Assembly (NCBI RefSeq): GCF_019904155.1
Contig: NZ_JAHCMB010000217.1
Span: 12,989 to 76,988 of the forward strand
Origin: Paenibacillus sinensis
GTDB taxonomy: Bacteria; Bacillota; Bacilli; Paenibacillales; Paenibacillaceae
DNA: 64,000 nucleotides
Reading direction: 5' to 3'
Part shown: positions 16,066 through 24,251 of the stretch, in pieces
How positions within the stretch are numbered: the stretch's first letter is position 1
Layout of the letters: every line of letters begins with the position of its first letter
Made by a program: the position numbers and the translations under genes
Notes under the pieces: generated by a model
What the model was told of the DNA's origin: nothing
What the model saw: only the letters and a program-made list of their open reading frames with translations
Databases searched by the model: none

Positions 16066-16788
16066 ATGGACAACATGGAAGCGCGCAAGCTTGAAATATC
16101 TTATATTCCCCTGATCGAATACGGCCAGGCCTGGGAGATGCAGAAGGAATCGGTGCGCGCAATAGACGCGGGCGAACGTCCGGAGCGGCTGGTCTTTCTG
16201 CAGCATCCGCCGACCTACACGATCGGTTCGCAGAATCACCCGGAGCATCTGCTGATGAGCCCTGAGCAGCTCAAGGCGGCGGGCATCGCCGTGTTTCAAA
16301 TTGACCGCGGCGGGGATATCACCTATCACGGTCCGGGCCAACTGGTCGGCTATCCGCTGCTGGCGATCGGCGAGCAAGGGAAAGTCGATCTGCACGGTTA
16401 TTTGCGGTCGCTGGAGCAGGTAATCATCGATTACCTGGCGGAGTTCGGCATTGAAGGCGGCCGCAAGCCGGAGTATACCGGCGTATGGGTAGGCGATGTG
16501 AAGATTTGCGCCATCGGCGTCAAATTCAACAAGAGCAAGACGCGCAAAGGCTTCGTGACCAGTCACGGCTTCGCTTTCAACATCCGGAAAGGGATTGCGG
16601 AGGAAGGGTTCCGTGGCATCATTCCCTGCGGCATTTCGGATTACGGGGTTACGTCGCTGGAGGAAAGCACCGGACGGCGGTTCGAGATCGAGGAAGTCGC
16701 GGCTGCGCTGGTGCCGCATTTTCATAGAATCTTTCCATATGGTAGTCTCGTCTCCGACTGGGAAGGCATGCCCGCCGAAGCGAAATAA
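16066..16788 (+). CDS. lipB: Octanoyl-[carrier protein]:protein transferase LipB
   Basis: A 240-residue octanoyltransferase that moves octanoate from acyl carrier protein to the lipoyl Lys of E2 and similar proteins. LipB hallmarks are RGGDITYHGPGQLVGYP, the catalytic Lys region VGDVKICAIGVKFNK, TSHGFAFNI, and the acyl-accepting Cys in IIPCGISDYGVTS. It is clearly LipB rather than the LipM/LipL type used by Bacillus subtilis. It lies 158 bases after bkdB with no clear terminator between, so it may belong to the bkd transcript. GGGAG lies about 11 bases before ATG 16066. Confidence 0.92.
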   Translation: MDNMEARKLEISYIPLIEYGQAWEMQKESVRAIDAGERPERLVFLQHPPTYTIGSQNHPEHLLMSPEQLKAAGIAVFQIDRGGDITYHGPGQLVGYPLLAIGEQGKVDLHGYLRSLEQVIIDYLAEFGIEGGRKPEYTGVWVGDVKICAIGVKFNKSKTRKGFVTSHGFAFNIRKGIAEEGFRGIIPCGISDYGVTSLEESTGRRFEIEEVAAALVPHFHRIFPYGSLVSDWEGMPAEAK

Positions 16789-16859
16789 CGATATCCGCAG
16801 ACGGCTGCGCTGCCAATTGTACGGGCGAGCCGCTTATGCAGAGCCAATATATAACGTCA

Positions 16860-16890
16860 AACGGCGGCCCGGATTATCCGGGCCGCCGTT
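16860..16890. terminator. Strong hairpin after lipB
   Basis: AACGGCGGCCCGG (16860-16872) and CCGGGCCGCCGTT (16878-16890) form a perfect 13-bp stem with a 5-base loop. There is no T run after it on either strand. It may act as a terminator for lipB and for the convergent 33-codon gene, or as a 3' stabilising hairpin. Confidence 0.6.
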
Positions 16891-16932
16891 ACTAACGAAG
16901 CCAAATTCAGAAGCCGAACCCGCGCCTGGCGG

Positions 16933-17034
16933 TCAGCCTGCCAGAAGAGGCTCGATAATGATAAGCAGCGTGGAAGCGACCATAGCGAGCAGCATGAGAT
17001 AGATGACGATGCGGAACCATTTTCGACGTTGCAT
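16933..17034 (-). CDS. Prli42-like stressosome-associated miniprotein
   Basis: A 33-residue single-pass membrane miniprotein that is easy to miss. A basic head (MQRRKWFR) is followed by one hydrophobic helix (IVIYLMLLAMVASTLLIII) and EPLLAG. Composition and the YLML-AM-ASTLL pattern resemble Prli42, the conserved Firmicute peptide that anchors the stressosome to the membrane in Listeria. AAAGGAG sits 6 bases before ATG 17034, a strong reason to accept it as a gene. The family match is from memory of the motif, not from a search. Confidence 0.7.
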   Translation of the reverse strand: MQRRKWFRIVIYLMLLAMVASTLLIIIEPLLAG

Positions 17035-17199
17035 GAGTAACTCCTTTGGGGTTTGGTGTAAAATATAAGACACTATAAGTTTTGGCTTATAACAGGTCTT
17101 CTATTTCTCGGTTAACGCCCGGCGCCTAAAGGAAGCCGTGAGGCGTTTATCCCTGATATAAAATAATTGTAACGCAAATTTGAAAGTGAGGGAAGTCCA

Positions 17200-18330
17200 G
17201 TGGTAGAACGGGACCGATTGATATCGGAATTTATGGAGCTTGTCCAGGTGGACAGCGAGACAGGAAATGAGCGGAATATCGCCGATGTGCTCATCGGCAA
17301 GTTCAAGGAGCTCGGGCTGACGGCGGTCGAGGACGATTCGCAGAAGAGAACGGGCCACGGAGCAGGCAATCTGATTGTTACCTGGGCAGCCGAGAACACG
17401 GAGAATGCACCCAAGCTGCTGTTCACCTGCCATATGGACACCGTCGTTCCGGGACAGGGCATCAAGCCGACGCTCGGCGGGGACGGATGGATTACAAGCG
17501 ACGGCACGACCATTCTGGGCGCCGATGACAAGGCCGGGCTGGCCGCGCTGTTCGAAGGCATCCGGGTTGTTCGGGAACAGAAGCTTCCGCACGGACAAAT
17601 CCAGTTTGTCATTACGGCCGGAGAGGAATCCGGGCTGCTCGGTTCGCGTTCGCTTGACCCGAAATACCTGGATGCGGATTTTGGCTTCGCGCTCGATTCG
17701 AACGGCGAGCTGGGGGCCATTGCGGTCGCCGCGCCTACGCAGGCAAAAATCACAATGCAGATCATCGGCAAATCGGCACATGCCGGCGTGAATCCAGAGG
17801 ATGGCATCAGCGCCATCCAGGTGGCGGGCAAGGCGATTTCGGCGATGAAGCTTGGACGCATCGATAATGAGACGACCGCCAATATCGGCAAATTCGCGGG
17901 CGGCGGTCCGACGAATATCGTCTGCGACTTTGTGCAGCTTGATGCGGAAGCGCGGAGCATCGTGCAGGAGAAGGTGGAGCGCCAAATCGACTCCATGCGC
18001 GAAGCGCTGGAGACGACGGTGCGCGAGTACGGTGCGAACTGCGAGTTCCGCAGCGAGATCATCTATCCGGCGTTCAGCTTCAACGGAGAAGACCCCATCG
18101 TGCAATTGGCCGAGCGGGCTATTTCTTCCGTCGGCCTGACGCCGAGAACATTCCATTCAGGTGGGGGAAGCGACGCCAACGTGTTCAACGGACTGAACGT
18201 GCCGACGCTGAACCTCGCCATCGGGTATGAAAATATCCATACAACCAAGGAACGGGTCAAGGCGGACGATATTGTCAAAGCGGCCGAGCTGGTAGTCGCG
18301 CTCGTGCAGGAAAGCGCCAAGCCGCTGTAA
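17200..18330 (+). CDS. M20 family metallopeptidase, PepT/YqjE type
   Basis: A 376-residue zinc peptidase of the M20 family, close to B. subtilis YqjE and tripeptidase PepT-like proteins. The two-metal site is readable: HMDTV (metal His/Asp), GADDKAG (bridging Asp), EESG (catalytic Glu), and ALDSNG. The dimerisation (lid) domain lies around KSAHAGVNPEDG, and the last metal His is in GYENIHTTKE. The start is GTG 17200, behind GAGGGA. Its last codons are the first unit of a run of imperfect repeats that continues past the stop codon. Confidence 0.88.
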   Translation: MVERDRLISEFMELVQVDSETGNERNIADVLIGKFKELGLTAVEDDSQKRTGHGAGNLIVTWAAENTENAPKLLFTCHMDTVVPGQGIKPTLGGDGWITSDGTTILGADDKAGLAALFEGIRVVREQKLPHGQIQFVITAGEESGLLGSRSLDPKYLDADFGFALDSNGELGAIAVAAPTQAKITMQIIGKSAHAGVNPEDGISAIQVAGKAISAMKLGRIDNETTANIGKFAGGGPTNIVCDFVQLDAEARSIVQEKVERQIDSMREALETTVREYGANCEFRSEIIYPAFSFNGEDPIVQLAERAISSVGLTPRTFHSGGGSDANVFNGLNVPTLNLAIGYENIHTTKERVKADDIVKAAELVVALVQESAKPL

Positions 18331-18466
18331 TTTTGCGGGGAAGCACAACCCGTTGTAATTTGCGGGAAAGCGCCAAAACCGTTGTAATTGTGCGGGAAGG
18401 TTTGTTCGGGAAGGCGCCAACCTGCTGTAATCCCACGGGAAGCGCCCACCCGCCGTACTTTTAAGG
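18309..18466 (+). repeat. Imperfect ~28-bp direct repeats beginning in the 3' end of the M20 gene
   Basis: Six units share a core GAAGCGCCAA-CCGCTGTAATTT-GCGG. They lie at 18309-18338, 18339-18365, 18366-18395, 18396-18409 (shortened), 18410-18438 and 18439-18466. The first contains the last codons and TAA of the M20 peptidase gene. Later units repeat that coding end with substitutions, as if the gene terminus had been serially duplicated. Confidence 0.75.
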
Positions 18467-18503
18467 AATCGGACTGCATGATGCGATCCATCCCCAATAG
18501 GCA

Positions 18504-18554
18504 GCCGCACCCTGAACCGGAAGATTTACTTCCGGCCCAGGGTGCGGCTTTTTT
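18504..18554 (+). terminator. Strong intrinsic terminator after the M20 gene
   Basis: GCCGCACCCTG (18504-18514) pairs perfectly with CAGGGTGCGGC (18538-18548). An inner CCGGAAG...CTTCCGG hairpin lies between them, and TTTTTT follows at 18549-18554. Confidence 0.9.
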
Positions 18555-18623
18555 ATGTCGGATGGGAATTAACGGGCTAGCTAGAAGAACGGGTGAAGGC
18601 TGCGGTTTGGTTCAGGCAGGGGA

Positions 18624-18842
18624 TCAAGCTTCTTCCTGTGAACGCAGCCGCCCTGAGGACCCGCCGGAAGAGCGCCGGGCCGGTTGCGAACGATCGTGAC
18701 CGGCGAGCGACAGCACGTACGACAGCGGCATATCCCGTCCGTATTTGCGCTGCAGTATGCGAATCGCCTCCAAAATTTCATCCGGTTTCCCTTTCAGCAG
18801 CAGGCCGATACGCCCGGTCCCCGAGCCTTTCCCGTTCTTCAT
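18624..18842 (-). CDS. Small hypothetical protein upstream of nudF
   Basis: A 72-residue basic protein. The N-terminal half GRIGLLLKGKPDEILEAIRILQRKYGRDMPLSYVLSL looks like a small folded alpha/beta domain; the tail is Ser/Arg/Gly rich and probably disordered. I do not recognise a named family. ATG 18842 has AAGGA about 7 bases upstream; an ATG at 18848 is an alternative. It is divergent from nudF with only 75 bases between the starts. Confidence 0.55.
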   Translation of the reverse strand: MKNGKGSGTGRIGLLLKGKPDEILEAIRILQRKYGRDMPLSYVLSLAGHDRSQPARRSSGGSSGRLRSQEEA

Positions 18843-18917
18843 GTCCATTTCCTTCTTTCTTCTGAAGTTTGCTATAATACACGGTATGCAGAGAAGCCGT
18901 AAAGGAGACCTGAAACT

Positions 18918-19508
18918 ATGAAAGAACTGAATACTGATATGAAAAAACAATGGCCTGCGAACCCCGCTCTGGACGAAACCTTTGTCTCGACGCAGCCCAT
19001 TTTCTCCGGAAAAATCATTGCGCTGCAGGTTGATACCGTCACCCTTCCCGATGGGGGAACGGCAACGCGCGAGGTCGTGAAGCATCCCGGCGCGGTAGCG
19101 GTGCTGGCGCTTAACAAGGGCAAGTTGCTTGTAGTGGAACAGTATCGCCAACCGATGGGACGCACCGAGGTGGAGATTCCGGCAGGCAAGCTGGACCCCG
19201 GAGAAGATCCGCGGGATGCGGCTGCGCGCGAGCTTCGGGAAGAGACGGGATATCACAGCGGCGACCTGTCACTGCTGAAATCCTTCTATACCTCGCCGGG
19301 TTTTGCCGATGAAGTCATCCACCTCTATGTAACGGATAATGCAGAGGCCGGAGAGATGGCGCTGGATGAGGACGAGTTCCTGGAGGTGTCGGAGCTGACG
19401 CTGGAGGAAGCCTACCAATATATCGCGGACGGGCGCATTGCCGATGCCAAGACGATGATGGCCGTCTACGCCTGGCATTTGTACACGCTGACGGGGCAGT
19501 GGCACTGA
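18918..19508 (+). CDS. nudF: NUDIX hydrolase, ADP-ribose pyrophosphatase
   Basis: A 196-residue NUDIX enzyme that hydrolyses ADP-ribose and related nucleoside diphosphates. The NUDIX box fits GX5EX7REUXEEXGU: GKLDPGEDPRDAAARELREE followed by TGYHSG. The preceding EQYRQPMGRTEVEIPAG is typical of the ADP-ribose subgroup, and the C-terminal segment has an EFLEV motif. AAAGGAG precedes ATG 18918. Its stop codon overlaps the start of the endonuclease Q-like gene by one base, so the two are co-translated. The same neighbours occur in B. subtilis (nudF-yqxK). Confidence 0.92.
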   Translation: MKELNTDMKKQWPANPALDETFVSTQPIFSGKIIALQVDTVTLPDGGTATREVVKHPGAVAVLALNKGKLLVVEQYRQPMGRTEVEIPAGKLDPGEDPRDAAARELREETGYHSGDLSLLKSFYTSPGFADEVIHLYVTDNAEAGEMALDEDEFLEVSELTLEEAYQYIADGRIADAKTMMAVYAWHLYTLTGQWH

Positions 19509-20758
19509 TGAGCCGCAATGAATCCGAGTCTCTGCCTGGCGGCTTGGAGGACCGGAATGTAGCGGCGCTCTCAACATACTACTGCGACCTGCATGTCCAT
19601 ATCGGAAGGACCTCGTCGGGCCAGGCAGTCAAAATCAGCGGCAGCCGCGATCTGACCTTTGCGGGGATCGCGCGGGAAGCATCGGAGCGGAAGGGAATCG
19701 GGCTGGTCGGGATAATCGACGCCCATTCTCCTGCTGTGCAGCGCGATATGCTGGACTGTCTGCACAGCGGCGAGATGATGGAGGCTCCAGGTGGCGGCAT
19801 CCGCTACCGCGATACGGCTATTCTGCTCGGAGCCGAAATCGAACTGCGGGAGCCGGGGCGGCGGGAATTCCATGTCCTGGCATTCATGCCCGACCTGAAG
19901 GCAATGGAGGAGTTCAGCACATGGATGAGCCGTCATATGCGGAATGTGAATCTGAGCTCCCAGCGTCTCTATGTGACGCCTCTGGAGCTTCAGGCTGAAA
20001 TTCTCGCAAGGGGCGGACTGCTGATCCCGGCTCATATTTTCACCCCGCATAAAGGGCTGTACGGCTCCGCGACGGAGCGGATGGCCGATGTTTTTGATCT
20101 TGACGGGATCGCGGCGGTGGAGCTGGGCTTAAGTGCGGATTCGGAGATGGCCGGTTATTTGCCGGAGCTTGATCATTTCACGTTCCTGACGAACTCCGAC
20201 GCGCATTCGCTCGGCAAGATCGGCCGGGAATACAACGAGCTGACGCTTGCGTCACCTTCCTTCGCCGAATTCAAGCTGGCGCTCGAAGGCAGGGAGGGGA
20301 GAGGCGTCGTTGCCAACTACGGCTTGAATCCGCGACTTGGCAAGTATCACCGGACCTACTGTGCGGGCTGCGGCAGCATTATAGACGAAAATTTCTTCAC
20401 CTCGCAGCGCTGTCCGTACTGCGGCAGTGTCAAGCTTGTCCAGGGTGTGCTGGACCGGATTCTTAGCATTGCGGATCGTGAGCAGCCGATGGTTCCGGGT
20501 AACCGCCCGCCGTACCGGTATCAGGTTCCCCTGGAATTTATTCCGGGGCTGGGGAAAGCGAAGATGAATGTGCTGCTGGAGGCCTTCGGTAGCGAGATGA
20601 ATATCCTGCACCGGACCGGAGTAGAGGAACTATCGAAGAAGGTCGGCGCCGATTTGGCGGATAAAATCGTCGCTGCCCGCTCTGGCACCCTGGAGCTGAC
20701 CGCCGGAGGCGGCGGAACATACGGGAAAGTGGCGGCTCCGCTTAAAGAGCGTCCCTAG
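19508..20758 (+). CDS. Endonuclease Q family protein with PHP domain
   Basis: A 416-residue protein of the EndoQ/YqxK family; archaeal EndoQ cuts DNA 5' of deaminated bases. The PHP metal-site motifs are CDLHVHIGR, GIIDAHSP, LLGAEIELRE, LLIPAHIFTPHKG and TNSDAHSLGKIGRE. A four-Cys zinc ribbon follows (YCAGCGSII...QRCPYCGSVK), then a helix-hairpin-helix-like segment EFIPGLGKAKMNVLLEAFG. ATG 19508 overlaps the nudF stop codon (TGATG); a GTG at 19499 is possible. A DNA-repair role is inferred from the family. Confidence 0.88.
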   Translation: MSRNESESLPGGLEDRNVAALSTYYCDLHVHIGRTSSGQAVKISGSRDLTFAGIAREASERKGIGLVGIIDAHSPAVQRDMLDCLHSGEMMEAPGGGIRYRDTAILLGAEIELREPGRREFHVLAFMPDLKAMEEFSTWMSRHMRNVNLSSQRLYVTPLELQAEILARGGLLIPAHIFTPHKGLYGSATERMADVFDLDGIAAVELGLSADSEMAGYLPELDHFTFLTNSDAHSLGKIGREYNELTLASPSFAEFKLALEGREGRGVVANYGLNPRLGKYHRTYCAGCGSIIDENFFTSQRCPYCGSVKLVQGVLDRILSIADREQPMVPGNRPPYRYQVPLEFIPGLGKAKMNVLLEAFGSEMNILHRTGVEELSKKVGADLADKIVAARSGTLELTAGGGGTYGKVAAPLKERP

Positions 20759-20955
20759 GGCTGGGGCGCTTTCTGTTATGGATTGTGGATGATATCTATC
20801 ATGCGGGAGAAGCACGATAGTCTTGGGGAGAGGCAGCTTCAGGGACGAAATCAATAACAAATGCAAATGCGCAGAGCATTTGAGGATAGCTGGTCTGCCG
20901 GACAAGTACATTTATGACGGGCAAGCCACACGGATAAGGCATACCAACGGACAAG

Positions 20956-20984
20956 GCATAGAGTCGGACATCCTCTCATATGGT
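20956..20984 (+). promoter_or_regulatory. Candidate sigma-E promoter of spoIIM
   Basis: GCATAGA (20956-20962) and CATATGGT (20977-20984) are spaced by 14 bases, close to the sigma-E consensus KMATATT-N14-CATACAMT. It lies 31 bases before the spoIIM start codon. spoIIM is a mother-cell gene in B. subtilis, which supports the call. Confidence 0.6.
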
Positions 20985-21015
20985 GGTAACAGAGACCAGG
21001 AGAGGAGAACATCCG

Positions 21016-21642
21016 ATGCGGAACATGAGCCGTTCCTTGAAAGAGCAGACGCCGCTCTATATATTTGTCGCCGTCCTGTTTCTGGTGGGCGTCGTGTTCG
21101 GCGCTCTGATCGTCAGCGCGCTGACGCTGGACCAGCAGCAGGATCTGGCCGACTATCTCGGCAATTTTTTTACAAGCGTTGACCAGCAGGGACTGCCCGC
21201 CGCGCCGGAATCGTTCTGGAGCATCGCGGTGCTTCATTTGAAATGGATCGGTCTGATCTGGGTGCTTGGGCTGTCGGTTATCGGGCTGCCCGGCATTCTG
21301 GTGCTGGATTTTCTCAAAGGGCTCTTGATTGGCTTCACGGTCGGAACGCTTGTCAGTCAGTACTCCTGGGACGGGCTGCTGTTCGCGCTCGTCTCCGTCG
21401 CACCGCATAATCTGGTCGTGATCCCCGTACTTCTCGTATGCAGCGTAGCCGCGATCGGGTTCTCGCTGCTTATGATCCGCAGCAGGGTGACGGCCCGGCG
21501 ACCTGTTCCGATCGGCAGACCTTTTGCCACCTATACCATGCTGTCGTTGGCCATGGCTGCTGTGCTGCTCGCCGTCGCCTCGTTCGAGACGTACGTGACA
21601 CCGGCGATGATGGCTTGGGTAACGCCGCTGCTCGTCAAATAA
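21016..21642 (+). CDS. spoIIM: Stage II sporulation protein M
   Basis: A 208-residue polytopic membrane protein; SpoIIM is the scaffold of the DMP complex (with SpoIID and SpoIIP) that drives engulfment of the forespore. Five hydrophobic segments are visible, starting with PLYIFVAVLFLVGVVFGALI. Family features include the LHLKWIGLIWVLGLSVIGLP segment and the VAPHNLVVIP loop. AGAGGAG precedes ATG 21016. It stands between the endoQ-like gene and, after an insert, fur, matching the Bacillus spoIIM-fur neighbourhood. Confidence 0.92.
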   Translation: MRNMSRSLKEQTPLYIFVAVLFLVGVVFGALIVSALTLDQQQDLADYLGNFFTSVDQQGLPAAPESFWSIAVLHLKWIGLIWVLGLSVIGLPGILVLDFLKGLLIGFTVGTLVSQYSWDGLLFALVSVAPHNLVVIPVLLVCSVAAIGFSLLMIRSRVTARRPVPIGRPFATYTMLSLAMAAVLLAVASFETYVTPAMMAWVTPLLVK

Positions 21643-21707
21643 TGTTGGGTTAGCAAGATTCACTCTAGCCTGTCTCATCTCCGGCATATATTCATGGACA
21701 TTGCAAA

Positions 21708-21740
21708 GATGACCCCGGGCGGTTGCGGGGTCATCTTTTT
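21708..21740 (+). terminator. Terminator after spoIIM
   Basis: GATGACCCCG (21708-21717) and CGGGGTCATC (21726-21735) form a perfect 10-bp stem followed by TTTTT. Confidence 0.9.
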
Positions 21741-21805
21741 GAGTACCAATCTTCCCTGGACCAAGGCACTTGCAACGCTTTCTTGCGGAAAGCGCCAATA
21801 TGAAA

Positions 21806-22225
21806 TCAAGTTCTCGTCTTAACGGCTAATCCACTAAATGAAATAGGCCCAACAACGTCGGCTCTTGTGTTTGCTGTGAGATTTTCAGCTGTGAGTGTGT
21901 ACACGTGGGCACCTGGTCGAAGATTACGATCTTCCGCCTGGAATGTAACGGCGTAATTCTGTTCCGAACCAACAGATTCGATGCCTTGCTGCGTGTTGTA
22001 AATCTCTTTTCCATCACGGAAGATTCTGAAGCGTATTTGTGCAATGCCCGTGACGCCCCGAATACCTATCGTCGCCACCAAATCTACCCGATTTGGCCGA
22101 GAATTCACCGGAATCCGAAGAGTGATTGATGCAAGACGAGATCTTGAACGCCGAATTGTAAATGAGTTGGCCGGGTTGAACTTACGGAGCGGCTGGGAGA
22201 CAGCTTTATCGAGAATCCGTACCAA
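21806..22225 (-). CDS. Hypothetical beta-rich protein, possible spore-surface or exported protein
   Basis: A 139-residue protein I cannot name. The N terminus is basic (SFTIRRSRSRLASITLRI). The rest alternates polar and hydrophobic residues (VDLVATIGIRGVTGIAQIRFRIFRDGKEIYNTQ) as in a beta-sandwich, vaguely like C-terminal domains of exosporium proteins. The start is a TTG at 22225 with GAGGAG 9 bases upstream; the ATG at 22291 overlaps the promoter -10 box and has no ribosome binding site. No signal peptide is evident. It lies in an A/T-richer insert between spoIIM and fur. Confidence 0.55.
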   Translation of the reverse strand: MVRILDKAVSQPLRKFNPANSFTIRRSRSRLASITLRIPVNSRPNRVDLVATIGIRGVTGIAQIRFRIFRDGKEIYNTQQGIESVGSEQNYAVTFQAEDRNLRPGAHVYTLTAENLTANTRADVVGPISFSGLAVKTRT

Positions 22226-22289
22226 AAATATCAGCTCCTCTTGTTTGATTTCTACAAAATATGATGAAATGCAAGAGTGTGATTGGATC

Positions 22290-22319
22290 ATTATCCAAAC
22301 TGCTGATACTTTGAGTCAA
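22290..22319 (-). promoter_or_regulatory. Promoter of the 21806-22225 gene
   Basis: On the minus strand TTGACT (22319-22314) and GATAAT (22295-22290) are 18 bases apart. The -10 box covers the first in-frame ATG, which therefore cannot be the start codon. Confidence 0.5.
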
Positions 22320-22414
22320 ATGCACCGAAATCAATTGAAAGAGCAAAATAAAAGTAGTGTTGGAGCGGACCGGATCGGGGAGATCGCCGCATCGACACGT
22401 GAGAAAATAAAAGA

Positions 22415-22436
22415 CCTCCGCCAGTTCTGGCGGAGG
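22415..22436 (-). terminator. Terminator of the lipoprotein gene
   Basis: CCTCCGCCA and TGGCGGAGG form a perfect 9-bp stem with a 4-base loop. On the minus strand it is followed by TCTTTTATTTT. Confidence 0.85.
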
Positions 22437-22444
22437 CTGTCATG

Positions 22445-23485
22445 CTACTCGATATCAATGCTCCACTGGCCGTCAGCTTGAACCGAAATTACGTAGGTCC
22501 CCTCATAATCCAGTGTCTCTGCGGTAGAACCGGAATAGTGGCCGATTTCATTGGCCAGCGAAATTCCCTCGTTCAGATGGACAATGAAATTGGATTCTCC
22601 GGTATGCTTGAAGCTGAATCTTGTGAGCTTGGATTGGAGATTGACAAATACAACGTCATTTCCTTTGCCGGTCAGCTTTGTCGGAGCACTCTTGATGGCC
22701 GTTGGGATCGTTTGTGTAATCTTGAATTTCCATGACCCTTCGGATTTGATCTTCAGCATGTATTTGCCGTCATCATCTATGACGACGATGCTCTTGCCTT
22801 TATAGGGGCCGATTTCGTTAATGACATGATCTTCATTCTGCCCGGATTCATCCAGGATGTGGACGATGAAATTCGAATCTCCCGAATCCGAAGCGTCGAT
22901 CACGGCAAATCCCGAATGCAGCTCAAAAAATTTCGTTGCCTGATCGCCTTTGCCGGTAAGGACGAGAGGCTGATCCGCCTCCGGAGTCGGTTCCGGAACC
23001 GGCTCCGGAGAAGGCGATGGCGACGGCGACGGAGCCGGAGCTCTGAATGAAGGGACTATTTCGCCTAACTCTCCATATATTTTCGCCACGTTCTGAACAT
23101 CTTCATCCTCCATCGATTCAGCGATTTCCAGATATTTGAACCGGACATCACCGATTTGATCTCTTGATTTCTCGCGTATGCTATCCGCTGTAGATTTGGA
23201 TTTTTCCGTATTCCATTTATTGGTCCCATATAATTCAAGGAAATCTTTAGTCTCCAGCAAAATGAGCTTCTTCTGCTTCTCCAGTTCCTGCTGGTCTACT
23301 TCAGGTTCAGGAGATGCTGATGGAGAGGCGGAGACCGCCGGAGAGCTGACAGCAGTGGCGCTTGGTGATGGGCTGGCGGTTGGTCCGGCCGATGGATCGG
23401 CAGTGGAATTGCTGCAGCCGCCTATTATTACAGCTAATAGAAAAGACAGTGTTATGAACCTCAATTTCGTTGAGACTTTCTTCAT
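22445..23485 (-). CDS. Putative lipoprotein with duplicated C-terminal domain
   Basis: A 346-residue exported protein. The signal peptide MKKVSTKLRFITLSFLLA ends in a lipobox-like VIIGGC, so Cys lipidation is likely. A Ser/Pro/Ala-rich linker (TASPSPSATAVSSP...), a charged helical region (residues 60-150) and a second Pro/Ser linker follow. Two repeats of about 80 residues then each start TGKG and contain SNFIVHL plus NEIG-Y-G. They resemble pre-peptidase-like beta domains. No enzyme motif is visible. GGGGG lies 6 bases before ATG 23485. Confidence 0.7.
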   Translation of the reverse strand: MKKVSTKLRFITLSFLLAVIIGGCSNSTADPSAGPTASPSPSATAVSSPAVSASPSASPEPEVDQQELEKQKKLILLETKDFLELYGTNKWNTEKSKSTADSIREKSRDQIGDVRFKYLEIAESMEDEDVQNVAKIYGELGEIVPSFRAPAPSPSPSPSPEPVPEPTPEADQPLVLTGKGDQATKFFELHSGFAVIDASDSGDSNFIVHILDESGQNEDHVINEIGPYKGKSIVVIDDDGKYMLKIKSEGSWKFKITQTIPTAIKSAPTKLTGKGNDVVFVNLQSKLTRFSFKHTGESNFIVHLNEGISLANEIGHYSGSTAETLDYEGTYVISVQADGQWSIDIE

Positions 23486-23620
23486 ATATATCCCCCAGTT
23501 CTGCGTATATACCAAAAGTATAAAGGGACTGGGTATATTTTACTATGATATTATTTTCAGGTATGAGTATTGGATCAGCAGCATTGTGAGGCCAGCGGCG
23601 TCCGGGGTCCGGAATCTATC

Positions 23621-24031
23621 TTACTTGCCGTCTTCTGCACCGGCAGAAGCGTTGGGAGAGGGAAGCACGGAAGTCCCGTCCTCATAAACCGGCCCGGTTG
23701 GGGACTTAGAGGCAATCCAGTCCGCCTTGGCCTGGTTGAGCTTGCTCTGCATCTCCTGCAGCAGCTCACTCCGGATTTCGTCGCGAAGCGCTGCCAGATC
23801 CTGTTTGGTCGCCTGTTGCCCTTTGGCATCTCCGGCGGTGTTAGCTACGTCAGCTCCCTCCTTGACCCAGCCATCTTCTCTCAGAATCTTCGTCTCTCCT
23901 GTAATCCGGTTCATCCGGACGGGATATTTGCCTTCCAGCTTGTCATATTTATACAGCCCCGGATAGATCAGCAGGCCGAACAAGGCGATGATCAACAGGG
24001 CGAGCACCGCACGGCGCAGTTCCTTTTCCAT
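23621..24031 (-). CDS. Hypothetical single-pass membrane protein
   Basis: A 136-residue protein with one N-terminal membrane helix (VLALLIIALFGLLIYPGLY), a short beta-like segment PVRMNRITGETKILREDGW that reads like a bacterial-interaction or anchor motif, and a helical Gln/Lys/Glu-rich region with a disordered Ser/Ala tail. AGAGGAG precedes ATG 24031. It is divergent from fur. No family is recognised. Confidence 0.65.
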   Translation of the reverse strand: MEKELRRAVLALLIIALFGLLIYPGLYKYDKLEGKYPVRMNRITGETKILREDGWVKEGADVANTAGDAKGQQATKQDLAALRDEIRSELLQEMQSKLNQAKADWIASKSPTGPVYEDGTSVLPSPNASAGAEDGK

Positions 24032-24165
24032 AATTACATTCTCCTCTGATGCAAAATATTTCTGTCATATCATTCCATTATAGGCTTCGCCCCGCACTCT
24101 CGCTGTGACTTTCTCTCTCTGCTCTGACGCGCGCGCCCGTTAGCGGAACACTTTAGCCAAAACGT

Positions 24166-24195
24166 TTGACTTCTCAAAGTTCCCGGTCCTATAAT
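24166..24195 (+). promoter_or_regulatory. Sigma-A promoter of fur
   Basis: TTGACT (24166-24171) and TATAAT (24190-24195) are spaced by 18 bases, 56 bases before the fur start codon. No Fur box or PerR box is evident nearby. Confidence 0.7.
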
Positions 24196-24251
24196 GGGAG
24201 AAGCGGCTTTTACAGAGAATAATCGCGCATGTTCCTGGGGGGAGGGAGATT

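Noticed and set aside
18309..18466. The repeat array after the M20 gene as a CRISPR
   Set aside because: Units are contiguous and degenerate, without unique spacers, and no cas gene is nearby.
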